Shown here in pieces: positions 7,752-16,021 of a stretch of DNA of 64,000 nt. The notes under the pieces are model-generated. The model saw only the letters and a program-made list of their open reading frames with translations. It was not told the origin of the DNA and did no database searches. The DNA lies in assembly GCF_900101785.1 (NCBI RefSeq), contig NZ_LT629688.1:2418001-2482000 (forward strand), read 5' to 3'. Position 1 is the first letter of the stretch. Each line of letters starts with the position of its first letter. This DNA is from Auraticoccus monumenti. Lineage in GTDB: Bacteria; Actinomycetota; Actinomycetes; Propionibacteriales; Propionibacteriaceae. The position numbers and the translations under genes were made by a program.

Positions 7752-8507
7752 GTGAATGACATCCCCGTCGGCACGCCCAAGCCCCCGCCCGGACGGCACG
7801 CCGCCCCCGGCGGCTGGTACCCCGACCCGGTGGACCCCCGCCGCGAGCGCTGGTGGGACGGCTGGCAGTGGTCGCGCGAGACCCGGGAGGGCTCCGGGCC
7901 GCCGCCCGTGCCCCAGGGGGCCCACCCGCAGCAGCACCCGGCGCCGCAGCCGGTCGGGCGCGGTGCTCCGGCGCTGACCGCCGACGGGGTCCCGCTGGCC
8001 GGCTGGTGGGCCAGGGCGCTGGCCATCACGATCGACGGCGTGCTGCTGACGGTCATCACCGGTCTGCTCTCGATCCCCTTCCTCGGCCACTTCATGCAGA
8101 GCCTGCGCAGCTACTTCGACGTCAGCCTGGACGCCGCCCGCCGTGGCGCGCCCCCGCCGCCGCAGCCCGACCCGGGCACGATGATGACCATCACCGAGTC
8201 CCTCGCGGTGTCGGTGATCGCGCTGCTGTGCGGGCTGGCCTGGCACGGCCTGTTCCTGCGACTGCGCGGGGCCACCCCCGGCAAGATGGTGGTGGGGCTG
8301 CGGGTCGTCCCGGTGGACCAGGGCCGCCACACCGGCGGCCTGGGCTGGCGACCGGCCCTGCTGAGGGCGCTGGTGTGGGTGCTGCCCGCACTGGGTGCCT
8401 GGCTGTTCGTGCTGCGGGTGGTCGACATCGTGCTGCCGCTGACCAACCCCCGCAAGCAGGCGCTGCACGACCTGGTGGCCCGCACCCAGGTGGTGCGCCG
8501 GCGGTGA
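7752..8507 (+). CDS. DUF2510 and RDD domain membrane protein
   Basis: A 251-residue protein with an N-terminal DUF2510 tryptophan motif (GGWYPDPVDP followed by RWWDGWQW, residues about 16-38), a proline-rich linker, and an RDD domain starting at AGWWARALAITIDG with four hydrophobic segments. ATPGKMVVGLRVV is the conserved RDD loop. The DUF2510-RDD combination is typical of actinobacterial membrane proteins of unknown role; some RDD proteins act in ion exchange or lipid and envelope functions. The downstream gene starts inside its stop codon (GTGA), so the two are coupled. Confidence 0.88.
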   Translation: MNDIPVGTPKPPPGRHAAPGGWYPDPVDPRRERWWDGWQWSRETREGSGPPPVPQGAHPQQHPAPQPVGRGAPALTADGVPLAGWWARALAITIDGVLLTVITGLLSIPFLGHFMQSLRSYFDVSLDAARRGAPPPPQPDPGTMMTITESLAVSVIALLCGLAWHGLFLRLRGATPGKMVVGLRVVPVDQGRHTGGLGWRPALLRALVWVLPALGAWLFVLRVVDIVLPLTNPRKQALHDLVARTQVVRRR

Positions 8508-8875
8508 GCGAGGTGCACTCCCGCCTGGTCGACGGCGAGCGGCACTGGTACCGCACCCGACGGCTGTGGGAGCTGGCCGCAGACCTGCCCGTGCACCAGG
8601 TGCCGCTGACCGACGTCGCCGAGCTCGACCAGGACTGCTGGTTCGAGTACTCCACCCCCACCATCCGCAAGGTGGCCGAGCACGCCCGCCGGATCCGCGA
8701 CGTCGATCCCCGCCACCCGATCATCCTGGCCGCCGACGGCACCCTGATGGACGGCGGGCACCGGCTGGCCCGGGCCTGGCTGGAGGGACGCGCGAGCGTC
8801 CCCGCGGTGCGTTTCGAGACCGACCCGCTGCCGGACGCGGTGGGGGAGGACCGGCCCGGACCGGTGAGCAGCTAG
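8504..8875 (+). CDS. small ParB/sulfiredoxin-like conserved protein
   Basis: A 123-residue cytosolic protein coupled to the RDD gene by a GTGA overlap. The segment HPIILAADGTLMDGGHRLAR resembles the ParB/Srx-fold nuclease core in which a substrate-binding loop carries DGxHR. The rest (WYRTRRLWELA, then VPLTDVAELDQDCWF) is conserved in small actinobacterial proteins of unknown function. It lacks the ParB helix-turn-helix and so is not a chromosome partition protein. Its stop overlaps the convergent TetR stop inside AGCTAGCT. Confidence 0.65.
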   Translation: MSEVHSRLVDGERHWYRTRRLWELAADLPVHQVPLTDVAELDQDCWFEYSTPTIRKVAEHARRIRDVDPRHPIILAADGTLMDGGHRLARAWLEGRASVPAVRFETDPLPDAVGEDRPGPVSS

Positions 8876-9435
8876 CTCGCCCCGCCGACCCCGCTCCCGA
8901 GCGTGCGGGCGAGCAGGGCACCCACCTCGTGGCGGGTGCGGGTGCCGCCGCGCAGGGTCAGCACGGCCGCGAAGAGCGACGTCCAGAGCACGGTCTCCAC
9001 CCACTCAGCCGGCAGCCCCGGGTCGATGGTCCCGTCCCGGTGTCCCCGGGCCACCAGAGCCGGGACGCCGTGCGGGTCCTGGCTCGGCTCGTCCTCCCAG
9101 GTGTCGGGGTCCACCAGCGCGTTGTCGGCGAAGACCAGCCCGAGGACGTCCTCCTGCTCCAGCAGCGCCACGGCCATCCGGGTCAGCGCCTCCAGACCCG
9201 TGCCCTCCTCCGGGCGTGCTGCCCGGATGGCTGCCGTCAGACGTTCGCGGCTGACCTCGTCGACGGCCGCCACCAGCTCCTCGCGCCCGGCGAAGTGCCG
9301 GTTCAGGGTGCTGCGGCCGACCCCCGCCCGGGCCGCCACCTCACCGAGGCTGGCCGAGCTGTCCTCGGACCAGCAGGCGACGGCGGCCTCGACGATGGCC
9401 CGACGGGTGCGGGTCGCGGCGGGGGAGGCGTCCAT
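8872..9435 (-). CDS. TetR-family transcriptional regulator
   Basis: A 187-residue regulator read leftwards. The N-terminal helix-turn-helix spans residues about 10-50 (RRAIVEAAVACW, SLGEVAARAGVGRSTLNRHF); the C-terminal ligand domain has no recognisable ligand class. ATG 9435 is chosen because it gives a normal N-terminus; an upstream in-frame start at 9474 would add 13 unlikely residues reaching into the divergent promoter. It is divergent from the gene at 9501, its most probable target together with itself. Confidence 0.85.
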   Translation of the reverse strand: MDASPAATRTRRAIVEAAVACWSEDSSASLGEVAARAGVGRSTLNRHFAGREELVAAVDEVSRERLTAAIRAARPEEGTGLEALTRMAVALLEQEDVLGLVFADNALVDPDTWEDEPSQDPHGVPALVARGHRDGTIDPGLPAEWVETVLWTSLFAAVLTLRGGTRTRHEVGALLARTLGSGVGGAS

Positions 9436-9500
9436 GCCCCCACGGTAACCAACCGGATCAATGCTTGCCCGCAATGGGACATCGATGTTTCACTAGGGGT

Positions 9501-9983
9501 ATGTCCGACACACCCGTCCGGATCGGCCCCACCACCAGCGACCTGACCGCCGCCGCGGCCCTCCTCGGGGCGGGCGGCCTGCTGCTGGGGCTGCTGCTGC
9601 CCTGGTTGGCGGCCCTGCTGCTCGGTCTGCCCTGGGTGCCCTTCCAGGGCCCGCTCGAGCTGGTGCGCGTGCTCCAGGACACGGTGCCGGTGTGGGTGCT
9701 GCCGCTGGTCGGCCTGGTCGGGGGAGGCCTGCTCGGCTGGTTCGGCAGCGCCGACGACCCGGTCGTGACGGTCAGCGCCCGCGAGCTGGTCATCACCCAG
9801 GGGTCGCAGCGCCAGCGGTTCGCCCGCAGCCAGGTGGCCGAGGTCGAGGTGCACGAGGGGCACCTGGTGGTCCGGGACGCCGCCGACGTGGAGCTGACCC
9901 ACGAGAAGGTCAGCGGGGACGTCGGCGCCCTGGGCGAGGCCCTGCGGCGGTTCGACTGGCCGACGCCGACGTCGACCACCTAG
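9501..9983 (+). CDS. YqeB-like two-helix membrane protein
   Basis: A 160-residue protein with two hydrophobic segments (residues about 15-45 and 60-80) followed by a soluble domain containing SADDPVVTVSARELVI, RSQVAEVEVH and a FDWP terminus. It resembles the YqeB family, whose function is unknown. ATG 9501 is preceded directly by TAGGGG; an upstream ATG would add twelve poor residues. Divergent from the TetR gene, and the shared 65-base gap is unusually AT-rich for this DNA, so it is probably the TetR-controlled gene. Confidence 0.6.
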   Translation: MSDTPVRIGPTTSDLTAAAALLGAGGLLLGLLLPWLAALLLGLPWVPFQGPLELVRVLQDTVPVWVLPLVGLVGGGLLGWFGSADDPVVTVSARELVITQGSQRQRFARSQVAEVEVHEGHLVVRDAADVELTHEKVSGDVGALGEALRRFDWPTPTSTT

Positions 9984-9999
9984 CCCCAGGCCACGTCGC

Positions 10000-10806
10000 T
10001 CACGGCGGGCCGTGGACGTCGTCGGCCGGGCGCCGGGCCAGGACCACGGAGGCGTCCAGCTCCTCGTCGCTGCTGCTCCGCGGGTCCAGCCCGGCCCGGC
10101 GCAGCACCTCCAGGGCCGGCTGCACCTGGTCCTCGGCGACCTCGCTGAGCAGGTGGCCGCCCGGGCCCAGCCACGACGGCGCGTCCGCGGCGACCCGGCG
10201 CAGCACGTCCAGCCCGTCGGTCCCGCCGTCCAGGGTCACGGGTGGGACGTGCTCGCGGGCCTCCCGCGGCATCAGTGCGATCGCGGCGGTGGGCACGTAG
10301 GGGACGTTGGCCACCAGCACGTCGACGCGGCCGCGCAGGTCGCCGGGCAGGGCGTCGTACAGGTCGCCGAGGTGGACCTCGCCGATCCCGGCCAGGGTGG
10401 TCCGGGCGGAGTGCACGGCCGCGGGGAGGACGTCCGAGGCGTGCAGCACCAGCCCCGGCACCCGCTCGTGCAGCGCCCGGGCGAGCGCGCCGGACCCGCA
10501 GCAGAGGTCCACCACCACGTCGCGCGGCCGGGCCAGCCCGGCGGCGACGGCCACCAGGTGCTCGGTGCGGGGCCGGGGCACGAAGACCCCGGGCCCCACC
10601 GGGATCCGCAGCCCGGCGAACTCCGCCCACCCGACCACGTGCTCGAGCGGCACGCCCTCGGCACGGGCCTCAGCCATCTGCCGCAGCTGGTAGCGGGTCC
10701 GGGCGGACTGCCGGAGCACCTCGACCTCCTCCTCGGCGTAGACGCAGCCGGCCTCACGCAGACGGGTGGCCAGCACGTCGACGAGCACCGGGGGGACCTC
10801 GAGCAC
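10000..10806 (-). CDS. HemK/PrmC-like protein N5-glutamine methyltransferase homologue
   Basis: A 268-residue SAM methyltransferase read leftwards. The SAM motif is DLCCGSGALA, and the catalytic NPPY motif is replaced by NVPYVPT, a variant usual in a second actinobacterial PrmC-like family annotated as putative N5-glutamine methyltransferase. The N-terminal helical part resembles the PrmC substrate domain. It is not beside prfA as true prmC would be, so the substrate is uncertain. GTG 10806 has GAGGAGGT six bases upstream. Confidence 0.78.
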   Translation of the reverse strand: MLEVPPVLVDVLATRLREAGCVYAEEEVEVLRQSARTRYQLRQMAEARAEGVPLEHVVGWAEFAGLRIPVGPGVFVPRPRTEHLVAVAAGLARPRDVVVDLCCGSGALARALHERVPGLVLHASDVLPAAVHSARTTLAGIGEVHLGDLYDALPGDLRGRVDVLVANVPYVPTAAIALMPREAREHVPPVTLDGGTDGLDVLRRVAADAPSWLGPGGHLLSEVAEDQVQPALEVLRRAGLDPRSSSDEELDASVVLARRPADDVHGPP

Positions 10807-10900
10807 CTGACCTCCTCAGATCGTGACCAGTCTCCTGCACGGTGTCCGCCCGGGGGTGGGAGGTCCGTCCGGATCCGGCCCGCCTGGTCCCGCGTCGTCG

Positions 10901-10906
10901 TAGGCT
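10901..10906 (+). promoter_or_regulatory. -10 hexamer TAGGCT, leaderless start
   Basis: TAGGCT ends six bases before GTG 10913. The same hexamer and near-identical spacing precede rph and gpmA. Confidence 0.5.
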
Positions 10907-10912
10907 CCGCTC

Positions 10913-12847
10913 GTGGCGAACTGGGGTCAGCCAGGTGGCGGAGCCGCCCTGCCGCCGCCCGGGGAACGCCCGGGGCCAGGGCAGCCGCCGCCGGAGCCCG
11001 GGGCGCCAGCCCAGCAGTGGGCCCCGCCCTCGCAGTGGGGTCCGCCCCAGCAGTGGGCCCCGCCCCAGCACGGGACCCCGACCCGGCCGTGGGGTCCGCC
11101 CCAGCCGCCCCCTCGTCCACCCCGCCCGGTCCGGCGCGCGCCCCCGGTGGTCGGGGCCGTGGTGACCGCCCTCGTGCTGGGGCTGCTCAGCGCCGCCGCC
11201 ATGGTCTACCCCGACCCCTCGCCCGACCACGCCGCGTCGGCGATGGTGCCCGAGGACGGGCACTCGGCCGCTCTGGGCTCCGCCACGGGGGGTCTGATGA
11301 CCGTCGAGACCGCGCGCCAGCCCGGGGCGCAGGCGCTGCAGTCCGGCCCCGAGGAGTTCCTCGACGTGTTCTCCGTCGACGAGACCGCGGTCGAGCGGAG
11401 CTGGGTGCGCGTGACCGAGCACCGACGCGACGGGACCGCGGGATCCGTCACCCACACGCTCCGCTCGCTGGAGGAGTCCGGGCTGCACGAGTGGGTCCGT
11501 CGCGACGGGTCGAGCGCCGTGGCCCTGACCCCCTCGGCCCTGGTGCTGCCGGCCGACCTGCGGGCCGGCCAGCGGTGGAGCTCCTCGGGCGTCGTGCACG
11601 ACGTCCTGCGCGACCGCGCGTCCGTCGGGGACTACGTCCTCGACGCCTCCGCCGCGGCCTCGGGCGTGGGCCCGCACTGCCTCGACGTCAGCTCCAGCTT
11701 CCGGGTCGAGGGCTCCGACGCCTACGACACCGTGCTCACCTGGTGCCGCGGTGAGGGCGTGGTCGCCCAGCAGCTGCCCGGGGAGAGCTGGCACCCGCTG
11801 GAGGGCACGGTCGCCGAGCACGCCGGTCTGGAGCCGGTGGACACCGTCTCCCCGCCGGTCAGCTGGTCACCCGAGGGGTGGACGGCCCAGCGGCGACCCT
11901 TCCTCCGCTTCGACACCCCCTCGCCCCTCGTGGTCCCTCGTGCGCCGGAGCTGCCGACGGACTCGGGTCCGGTGCTGACGCCGACCAGCGGCGGCGACGT
12001 CCTGGCTCTCGAGCCCGACGGAGACGGGTTCGGCTGGCGCTGGCTGGCCCACCCCGGTGGCAGCGTCACGACGACCGCGGCGTTCGGGGAGGTGGTGGTG
12101 GCGGGGACCACCCGGCGCCAGCTGGTGGCCTACGACCGGGACGGGTTCCGACGGTGGACCCTGGACCTGGACGACGTGGTGGTCCGTGACCTGGTGCGCG
12201 CCGACGACCGGACGCTGCTGACCGCCGACCAGTCCGGCACGGTGACGGCGGTCGACATCGCCACGGGCGCGGTCCGCTGGCAGGCGTCGGTGGGTGCCGA
12301 CCTCAAGGGGTCCCTGTCCCGCTGCGGCGACGTCGCGGTGGTCGCCGACTCCGCGCCGTCGGTGACGGCGTTCGACCTGGGGGACGGGTCCCGCCGCTGG
12401 AGCGTCCGCCCGCCCGAGCAGGTGCTGGAGGTGGCCTGCAGCGACGACACCGTCGTGCTGGTCGACTCCGAGTTCGACCGTCACGCGTTGGCGGTCGCCG
12501 ACGGGTCCACCCGGTGGCGACGACCTGGGCTGGACGGTCCCGAGCAGCTGCAGGTGGTCGACGACCTGGTCGTGCTGCGGACCGACGACGAGGTGGTCGG
12601 CCTGTCCGTGGTCGACGGCATGCCGCGCTGGCGGGAGCCCGGGACCAGTGACGGCATCGTGGCCGTGGACGGGTTCGTCACGGTGGCGAAGGACGACGAG
12701 CTGGTCGTCCTGGACCAGTCGGGGGTGCCGGTGACCACCGTCCCCGGTCTGCCCGAGGCGCAGGAGAACTACCTCCACGTCGCGACGGGTGCGAGCGGGA
12801 TGTGGTTCCTCGGCACCGACGGCGTCCCCACCTGGGTGGGTCCCTGA
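10913..12847 (+). CDS. membrane-anchored PQQ-type beta-propeller protein
   Basis: A 644-residue type II membrane protein. Residues 1-75 are Pro/Gln/Trp-rich with QWAPP and QWGPP repeats (cytoplasmic), one transmembrane helix lies at about 83-104, and the outer part ends in a WD40/PQQ-like propeller with repeated GxxRW blades (DIATGAVRWQAS, DLGDGSRRWSV, AVADGSTRWRR, VVDGMPRWRE). Such propellers, as in BamB, bind proteins or sense surface ligands; the quinoprotein catalytic residues are not evident, so it is probably not a dehydrogenase. Its stop overlaps the start of the next membrane gene (TGATG), suggesting a complex. Confidence 0.75.
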   Translation: MANWGQPGGGAALPPPGERPGPGQPPPEPGAPAQQWAPPSQWGPPQQWAPPQHGTPTRPWGPPQPPPRPPRPVRRAPPVVGAVVTALVLGLLSAAAMVYPDPSPDHAASAMVPEDGHSAALGSATGGLMTVETARQPGAQALQSGPEEFLDVFSVDETAVERSWVRVTEHRRDGTAGSVTHTLRSLEESGLHEWVRRDGSSAVALTPSALVLPADLRAGQRWSSSGVVHDVLRDRASVGDYVLDASAAASGVGPHCLDVSSSFRVEGSDAYDTVLTWCRGEGVVAQQLPGESWHPLEGTVAEHAGLEPVDTVSPPVSWSPEGWTAQRRPFLRFDTPSPLVVPRAPELPTDSGPVLTPTSGGDVLALEPDGDGFGWRWLAHPGGSVTTTAAFGEVVVAGTTRRQLVAYDRDGFRRWTLDLDDVVVRDLVRADDRTLLTADQSGTVTAVDIATGAVRWQASVGADLKGSLSRCGDVAVVADSAPSVTAFDLGDGSRRWSVRPPEQVLEVACSDDTVVLVDSEFDRHALAVADGSTRWRRPGLDGPEQLQVVDDLVVLRTDDEVVGLSVVDGMPRWREPGTSDGIVAVDGFVTVAKDDELVVLDQSGVPVTTVPGLPEAQENYLHVATGASGMWFLGTDGVPTWVGP

Positions 12848-14664
12848 TGGGCTGGCTCCGGCGGTTCGTGGTCGAGCTGGTCGGGCTGGTCCTCGTGCAG
12901 CCGGTCCGTCGCGGGCGGGTCAGGGCGCAGGGCTGGCCGCGGGGGCTCGGTCCGGTCGTCGGCGTCGCCCTGGGCGGCTACCTGCTCGCCGGCCTCCTGG
13001 TCGTCGCGGCCGGACCGCTGCGCCGCCTCGACGACCTGGCCACCTCCACCGAGGGCGACACGCTGCCCGACCTCGCTCTGGCGCCGTTGCTCCTGCTCGT
13101 GACCCTGGCGCTCTCGCTGGCCTTCACGTCCGGGCTGCACGCCCACCGCTGGGCCACCACCGCCATCACGGTGCTGGTCGGCGTCCAGCTGGTCCTGGTC
13201 GGGGTCCTCAGCTTCCCGACCGCCGGTCCCGGCGTCCTGCTGGTGACCTTGACCGCGCTGACCGGCCTGCTCGTGCTCATCCTGGTCCGGCGCCGACGCT
13301 CCTTCGCCTGGTTCGAGTTCGCGCTGGTCACGGGGCTGGTGGTCCTCGGGCTCGTCGTCCCGCTGCTGATGACCCAGGGTGGGCAGCGCCAGCTGGGCTT
13401 CGACTCCCGGGTGCTCAGCGTCACCCAGCTGTTCGTCCTCCTGAGCCCCCTGGCCATCCCGGCCCTGATGATCGGCGGGGCGGCCCTGGTGGAGATCGCG
13501 GTGGCCGCCGCCGGCTGGGGTCTGCGGCTGGTCCGCGACGACGCCCCCCGTCCGGTCTGGCGCGCGCTGGCGGTCGCGCTGGTCGTGGTGGGGCTGGCCG
13601 GGGTGGCCTGGCGGCTGCGGGAGGACCGGTGGGCCCTGCTCACCTCCGCGGTCCCGCTTCTGCTCGCCGTGACGGCCCTGGTGCTGCTCCGCGCGCCGTG
13701 GCGCCCGGTGGACGACCAGGTCGCCCCCGACGAGCTCGTCGCCGCCTGGCCCCGGCTGCTGGTCCCGCTCGCCGTGGGGTCCTGCGCCTTGCTGCTGCCC
13801 TCCGTCGTCGCGGTCGCCGTCCAGGTGGTCGCCACGGCTGCTGGTCACCCGGGCGGCGGGGCGCTGGACGCGCTGGTGCTCTGGCTGACCTCGAGCCAGT
13901 CGGTGGGGCTGCTCAGGCTGCTGATGGTGCTGGTGGCGGTCGCGCTGGCCCTGCGCTGGGCCCGCCGGGGTGAGCACGCCCGGCCGCTGCTGCTGGTCTC
14001 CTTCGCGGCGCTGCTGCTGCCCAACGTGATCGGGGTGCTGAGCGGGTCGCGGGTCTCCTTCCCCCGCACCGACGACGCGCTGGCGGCCGACGTCATCGTC
14101 CTGGCCGTGCTGCTGCTGGTCGCCTTCGCCGTCGCCCGCCAGCTCACCGCACGACGCCTGACCGCGCTGATGCTGGTGCTCGCGCTGTCCGGCTGCTACG
14201 TGTTCCGGCAGGTGCTCGCCGATCCGGTCGGGCTGGTGCTGGGGGCCTCGGCGGTGGCGCTGACCCTGTTCGGGCTGCTCTGGCGGCTGCTCACCGACGC
14301 CGGCTGGACCCACTCCGGCAGCGCCGCCTTCCCGCTGCCCACCCGGGTGCTGTTCTTCTGGGCCAACGCCCTGCTCGCGGTGTCGTCGCTGGCGTTCGTG
14401 GCGCTGGGCCGGTCCTCCGGCGGGGTCACCGACGTCACGGGGTTCACCGTCTTCGGCGACCACGTGCTCGGCACGCCGCTGTACCTGGCGGCGGTGCTGG
14501 GGTGCCTGTGGCAGGTGCTGCACGCCGACCGGGCGCCGGTGCTCCCCACCGAGGACGACTCCGTCGGGGACCACCTGGGACGGACCCGCTACGCGGTGGA
14601 GGCGGGCGGGCCCGACGTGCCGGGACCGGCGAGCCCGAACCGCGTGCTGACCCCGGGGGAGTAG
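12847..14664 (+). CDS. polytopic membrane protein, unknown function
   Basis: A 605-residue protein that is nearly all hydrophobic, with about 14-16 predicted helices and short charged loops; the last 50 residues are cytosolic and acidic. No transporter signature was recognised. ATG 12847 shares a base with the stop of the propeller gene, so translation is coupled; an earlier in-frame start lies inside the upstream gene and gives a poor N-terminus. The last 76 bases overlap, antisense, the convergent DUF2071 gene. Pairing with an extracellular propeller hints at a two-part envelope machine, which is inference only. Confidence 0.7.
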   Translation: MGWLRRFVVELVGLVLVQPVRRGRVRAQGWPRGLGPVVGVALGGYLLAGLLVVAAGPLRRLDDLATSTEGDTLPDLALAPLLLLVTLALSLAFTSGLHAHRWATTAITVLVGVQLVLVGVLSFPTAGPGVLLVTLTALTGLLVLILVRRRRSFAWFEFALVTGLVVLGLVVPLLMTQGGQRQLGFDSRVLSVTQLFVLLSPLAIPALMIGGAALVEIAVAAAGWGLRLVRDDAPRPVWRALAVALVVVGLAGVAWRLREDRWALLTSAVPLLLAVTALVLLRAPWRPVDDQVAPDELVAAWPRLLVPLAVGSCALLLPSVVAVAVQVVATAAGHPGGGALDALVLWLTSSQSVGLLRLLMVLVAVALALRWARRGEHARPLLLVSFAALLLPNVIGVLSGSRVSFPRTDDALAADVIVLAVLLLVAFAVARQLTARRLTALMLVLALSGCYVFRQVLADPVGLVLGASAVALTLFGLLWRLLTDAGWTHSGSAAFPLPTRVLFFWANALLAVSSLAFVALGRSSGGVTDVTGFTVFGDHVLGTPLYLAAVLGCLWQVLHADRAPVLPTEDDSVGDHLGRTRYAVEAGGPDVPGPASPNRVLTPGE

Positions 14665-15386
14665 AGCACCGAGTCAGGGGCGCGCTCGGTCAGCCCGGGC
14701 AGCCCGGCCGCGGCCACCAGCTCGTCGTCGAGCTCCAGCAGCTCGGCCCGGCGCAGCGCCCAGGGCTCGTGCTCGTTGGGCAGCCAGAGGGTCCGCCCGA
14801 GGTGGGAGGTGTGCAGCCCCCACCGGGCGGTCAGGAAGGTGGTGGTCGGGTCGTCCACCACCGGCTCGGGGGTCGTCCTCAGCACCAGGCGGGTCCGCGG
14901 GTGACCGGGCCCCGGCCAGCGTCGCCGGCTCTCGAACTCCCAGCGGTCCCCGTCGGTGCGGATCGTCATCCGCGCCCAGGTGTAGGGCAGCCCCAGCACC
15001 AGCCGCGCGCCGAGCACGAACGCCAGCCGCTCGGCCTCCAGCGAGGCGAACACCACGCCGCGGCGGCCGGAGTCGTCCACCGCGTACAGCCGGACGTTGG
15101 TCTCGGCGAAGCTGCCCACCCAGGGCAGCGCGGGGCTCGGGCCGACGCGGGCCCGGGTCAGCCGGAACGGGATGAGCCCCACCCAGGAGGCGCCGTCGAC
15201 GACGTCGGGACGGGTCCCCGGCGGCAGCAGCGGGGCCACCAGGTCCGGGTCGACCCGCCAGTGCACGAAGAAGAGGTGCTCCCAGCGCTGGGCCAGGAGG
15301 GCCCGGCCGGCGAGCGGCGGGGCCTGGGCGCTGATCGGGTGGAGCGGGGACGGCGGCACCCGGCCAGTCTGGCCCGGATCCCCCAA
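14589..15386 (-). CDS. YqjF-like DUF2071 protein
   Basis: A 265-residue protein read leftwards, with the DUF2071 pattern AQRWEHLFFVHWRVDP, LLPPGTRPDVVDGASWVGLIPF and the RRGVVFASLEAERLAFVLGAR block. Members belong to the acetoacetate-decarboxylase-like beta fold but generally lack its catalytic lysine, and their role is unknown. The start could also be the GTG nine codons downstream (15359). Its 3' end overlaps the convergent membrane gene by 76 bases. Confidence 0.8.
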   Translation of the reverse strand: MGDPGQTGRVPPSPLHPISAQAPPLAGRALLAQRWEHLFFVHWRVDPDLVAPLLPPGTRPDVVDGASWVGLIPFRLTRARVGPSPALPWVGSFAETNVRLYAVDDSGRRGVVFASLEAERLAFVLGARLVLGLPYTWARMTIRTDGDRWEFESRRRWPGPGHPRTRLVLRTTPEPVVDDPTTTFLTARWGLHTSHLGRTLWLPNEHEPWALRRAELLELDDELVAAAGLPGLTERAPDSVLYSPGVSTRFGLAGPGTSGPPASTA

Positions 15387-15396
15387 CGGGCGCGTG

Positions 15397-15978
15397 CTAC
15401 CCCGCCGGAGGGGCGACCGGGGCGGGACCGACGACCACGTCGGAGGCGGCCAGCCGGGTCAGGGTCTCGTCCACGCCGTCGGGGTGCACGGCCGCGGTCA
15501 GGTCGACCAGGACGGTGGTGGCGAAGCCGGCCACGACGGCGTCCAGCGCGGTGGCCCGGACGCAGTAGTCGGTGGCGATCCCGCAGACGTCGACCTCGGT
15601 GACGCCCCGCTCGGTCAGCCAGGCCGCCAGGGTCTCCCCGTCGGCGCTGCGGCCCTCGAAACCGGAGTAGGCCGCCTCGTACTCGCCCTTGTCGAAGACG
15701 GCGTCCAGGGCCACCCCCGCCAGCGCCGGGTGCAGCTCGACCCCGGAGGTCCCCACCACGCAGTGCGGGGGCCAGCTGTCGACGAAGTCCGGCGTGTCGG
15801 AGAAGTGGTCGCCGGGGTCGATGTGGTGGTCACGGGTGGCGACCACCGCGTCGTAGCCGTGCGCCCCGCCCAGCAGCACCGCGACGGCCGAGGCCACCGA
15901 GCTGCCGCCGGCCACGCCCAGCGCCCCGCCCTCGCAGAAGTCGTTCTGCACGTCCACCACGACCAGTGCTCTCGCCAT
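15397..15978 (-). CDS. pncA: nicotinamidase/pyrazinamidase
   Basis: A 193-residue cysteine hydrolase converting nicotinamide to nicotinate. The catalytic triad is D9, K97 and C139, and metal ligands are D50, H52, H58 and H72, exactly the M. tuberculosis PncA set shifted by one residue. ATG 15978 gives the usual start MARALVVVDVQNDF; a longer frame upstream is out of family. It lies 43 bases after pncB on the same strand, so nicotinamide is deamidated here and passed to PncB (Preiss-Handler salvage). Confidence 0.95.
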   Translation of the reverse strand: MARALVVVDVQNDFCEGGALGVAGGSSVASAVAVLLGGAHGYDAVVATRDHHIDPGDHFSDTPDFVDSWPPHCVVGTSGVELHPALAGVALDAVFDKGEYEAAYSGFEGRSADGETLAAWLTERGVTEVDVCGIATDYCVRATALDAVVAGFATTVLVDLTAAVHPDGVDETLTRLAASDVVVGPAPVAPPAG

Positions 15979-16021
15979 GGCGCCAGTCTGCTCCTCCCGG
16001 GACGCCTGCCGGCGCAGCGGG

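Noticed and set aside
12769-14574. 601-residue minus-strand open frame
   Set aside because: Gln/His/Arg-rich antisense shadow of the polytopic membrane gene.
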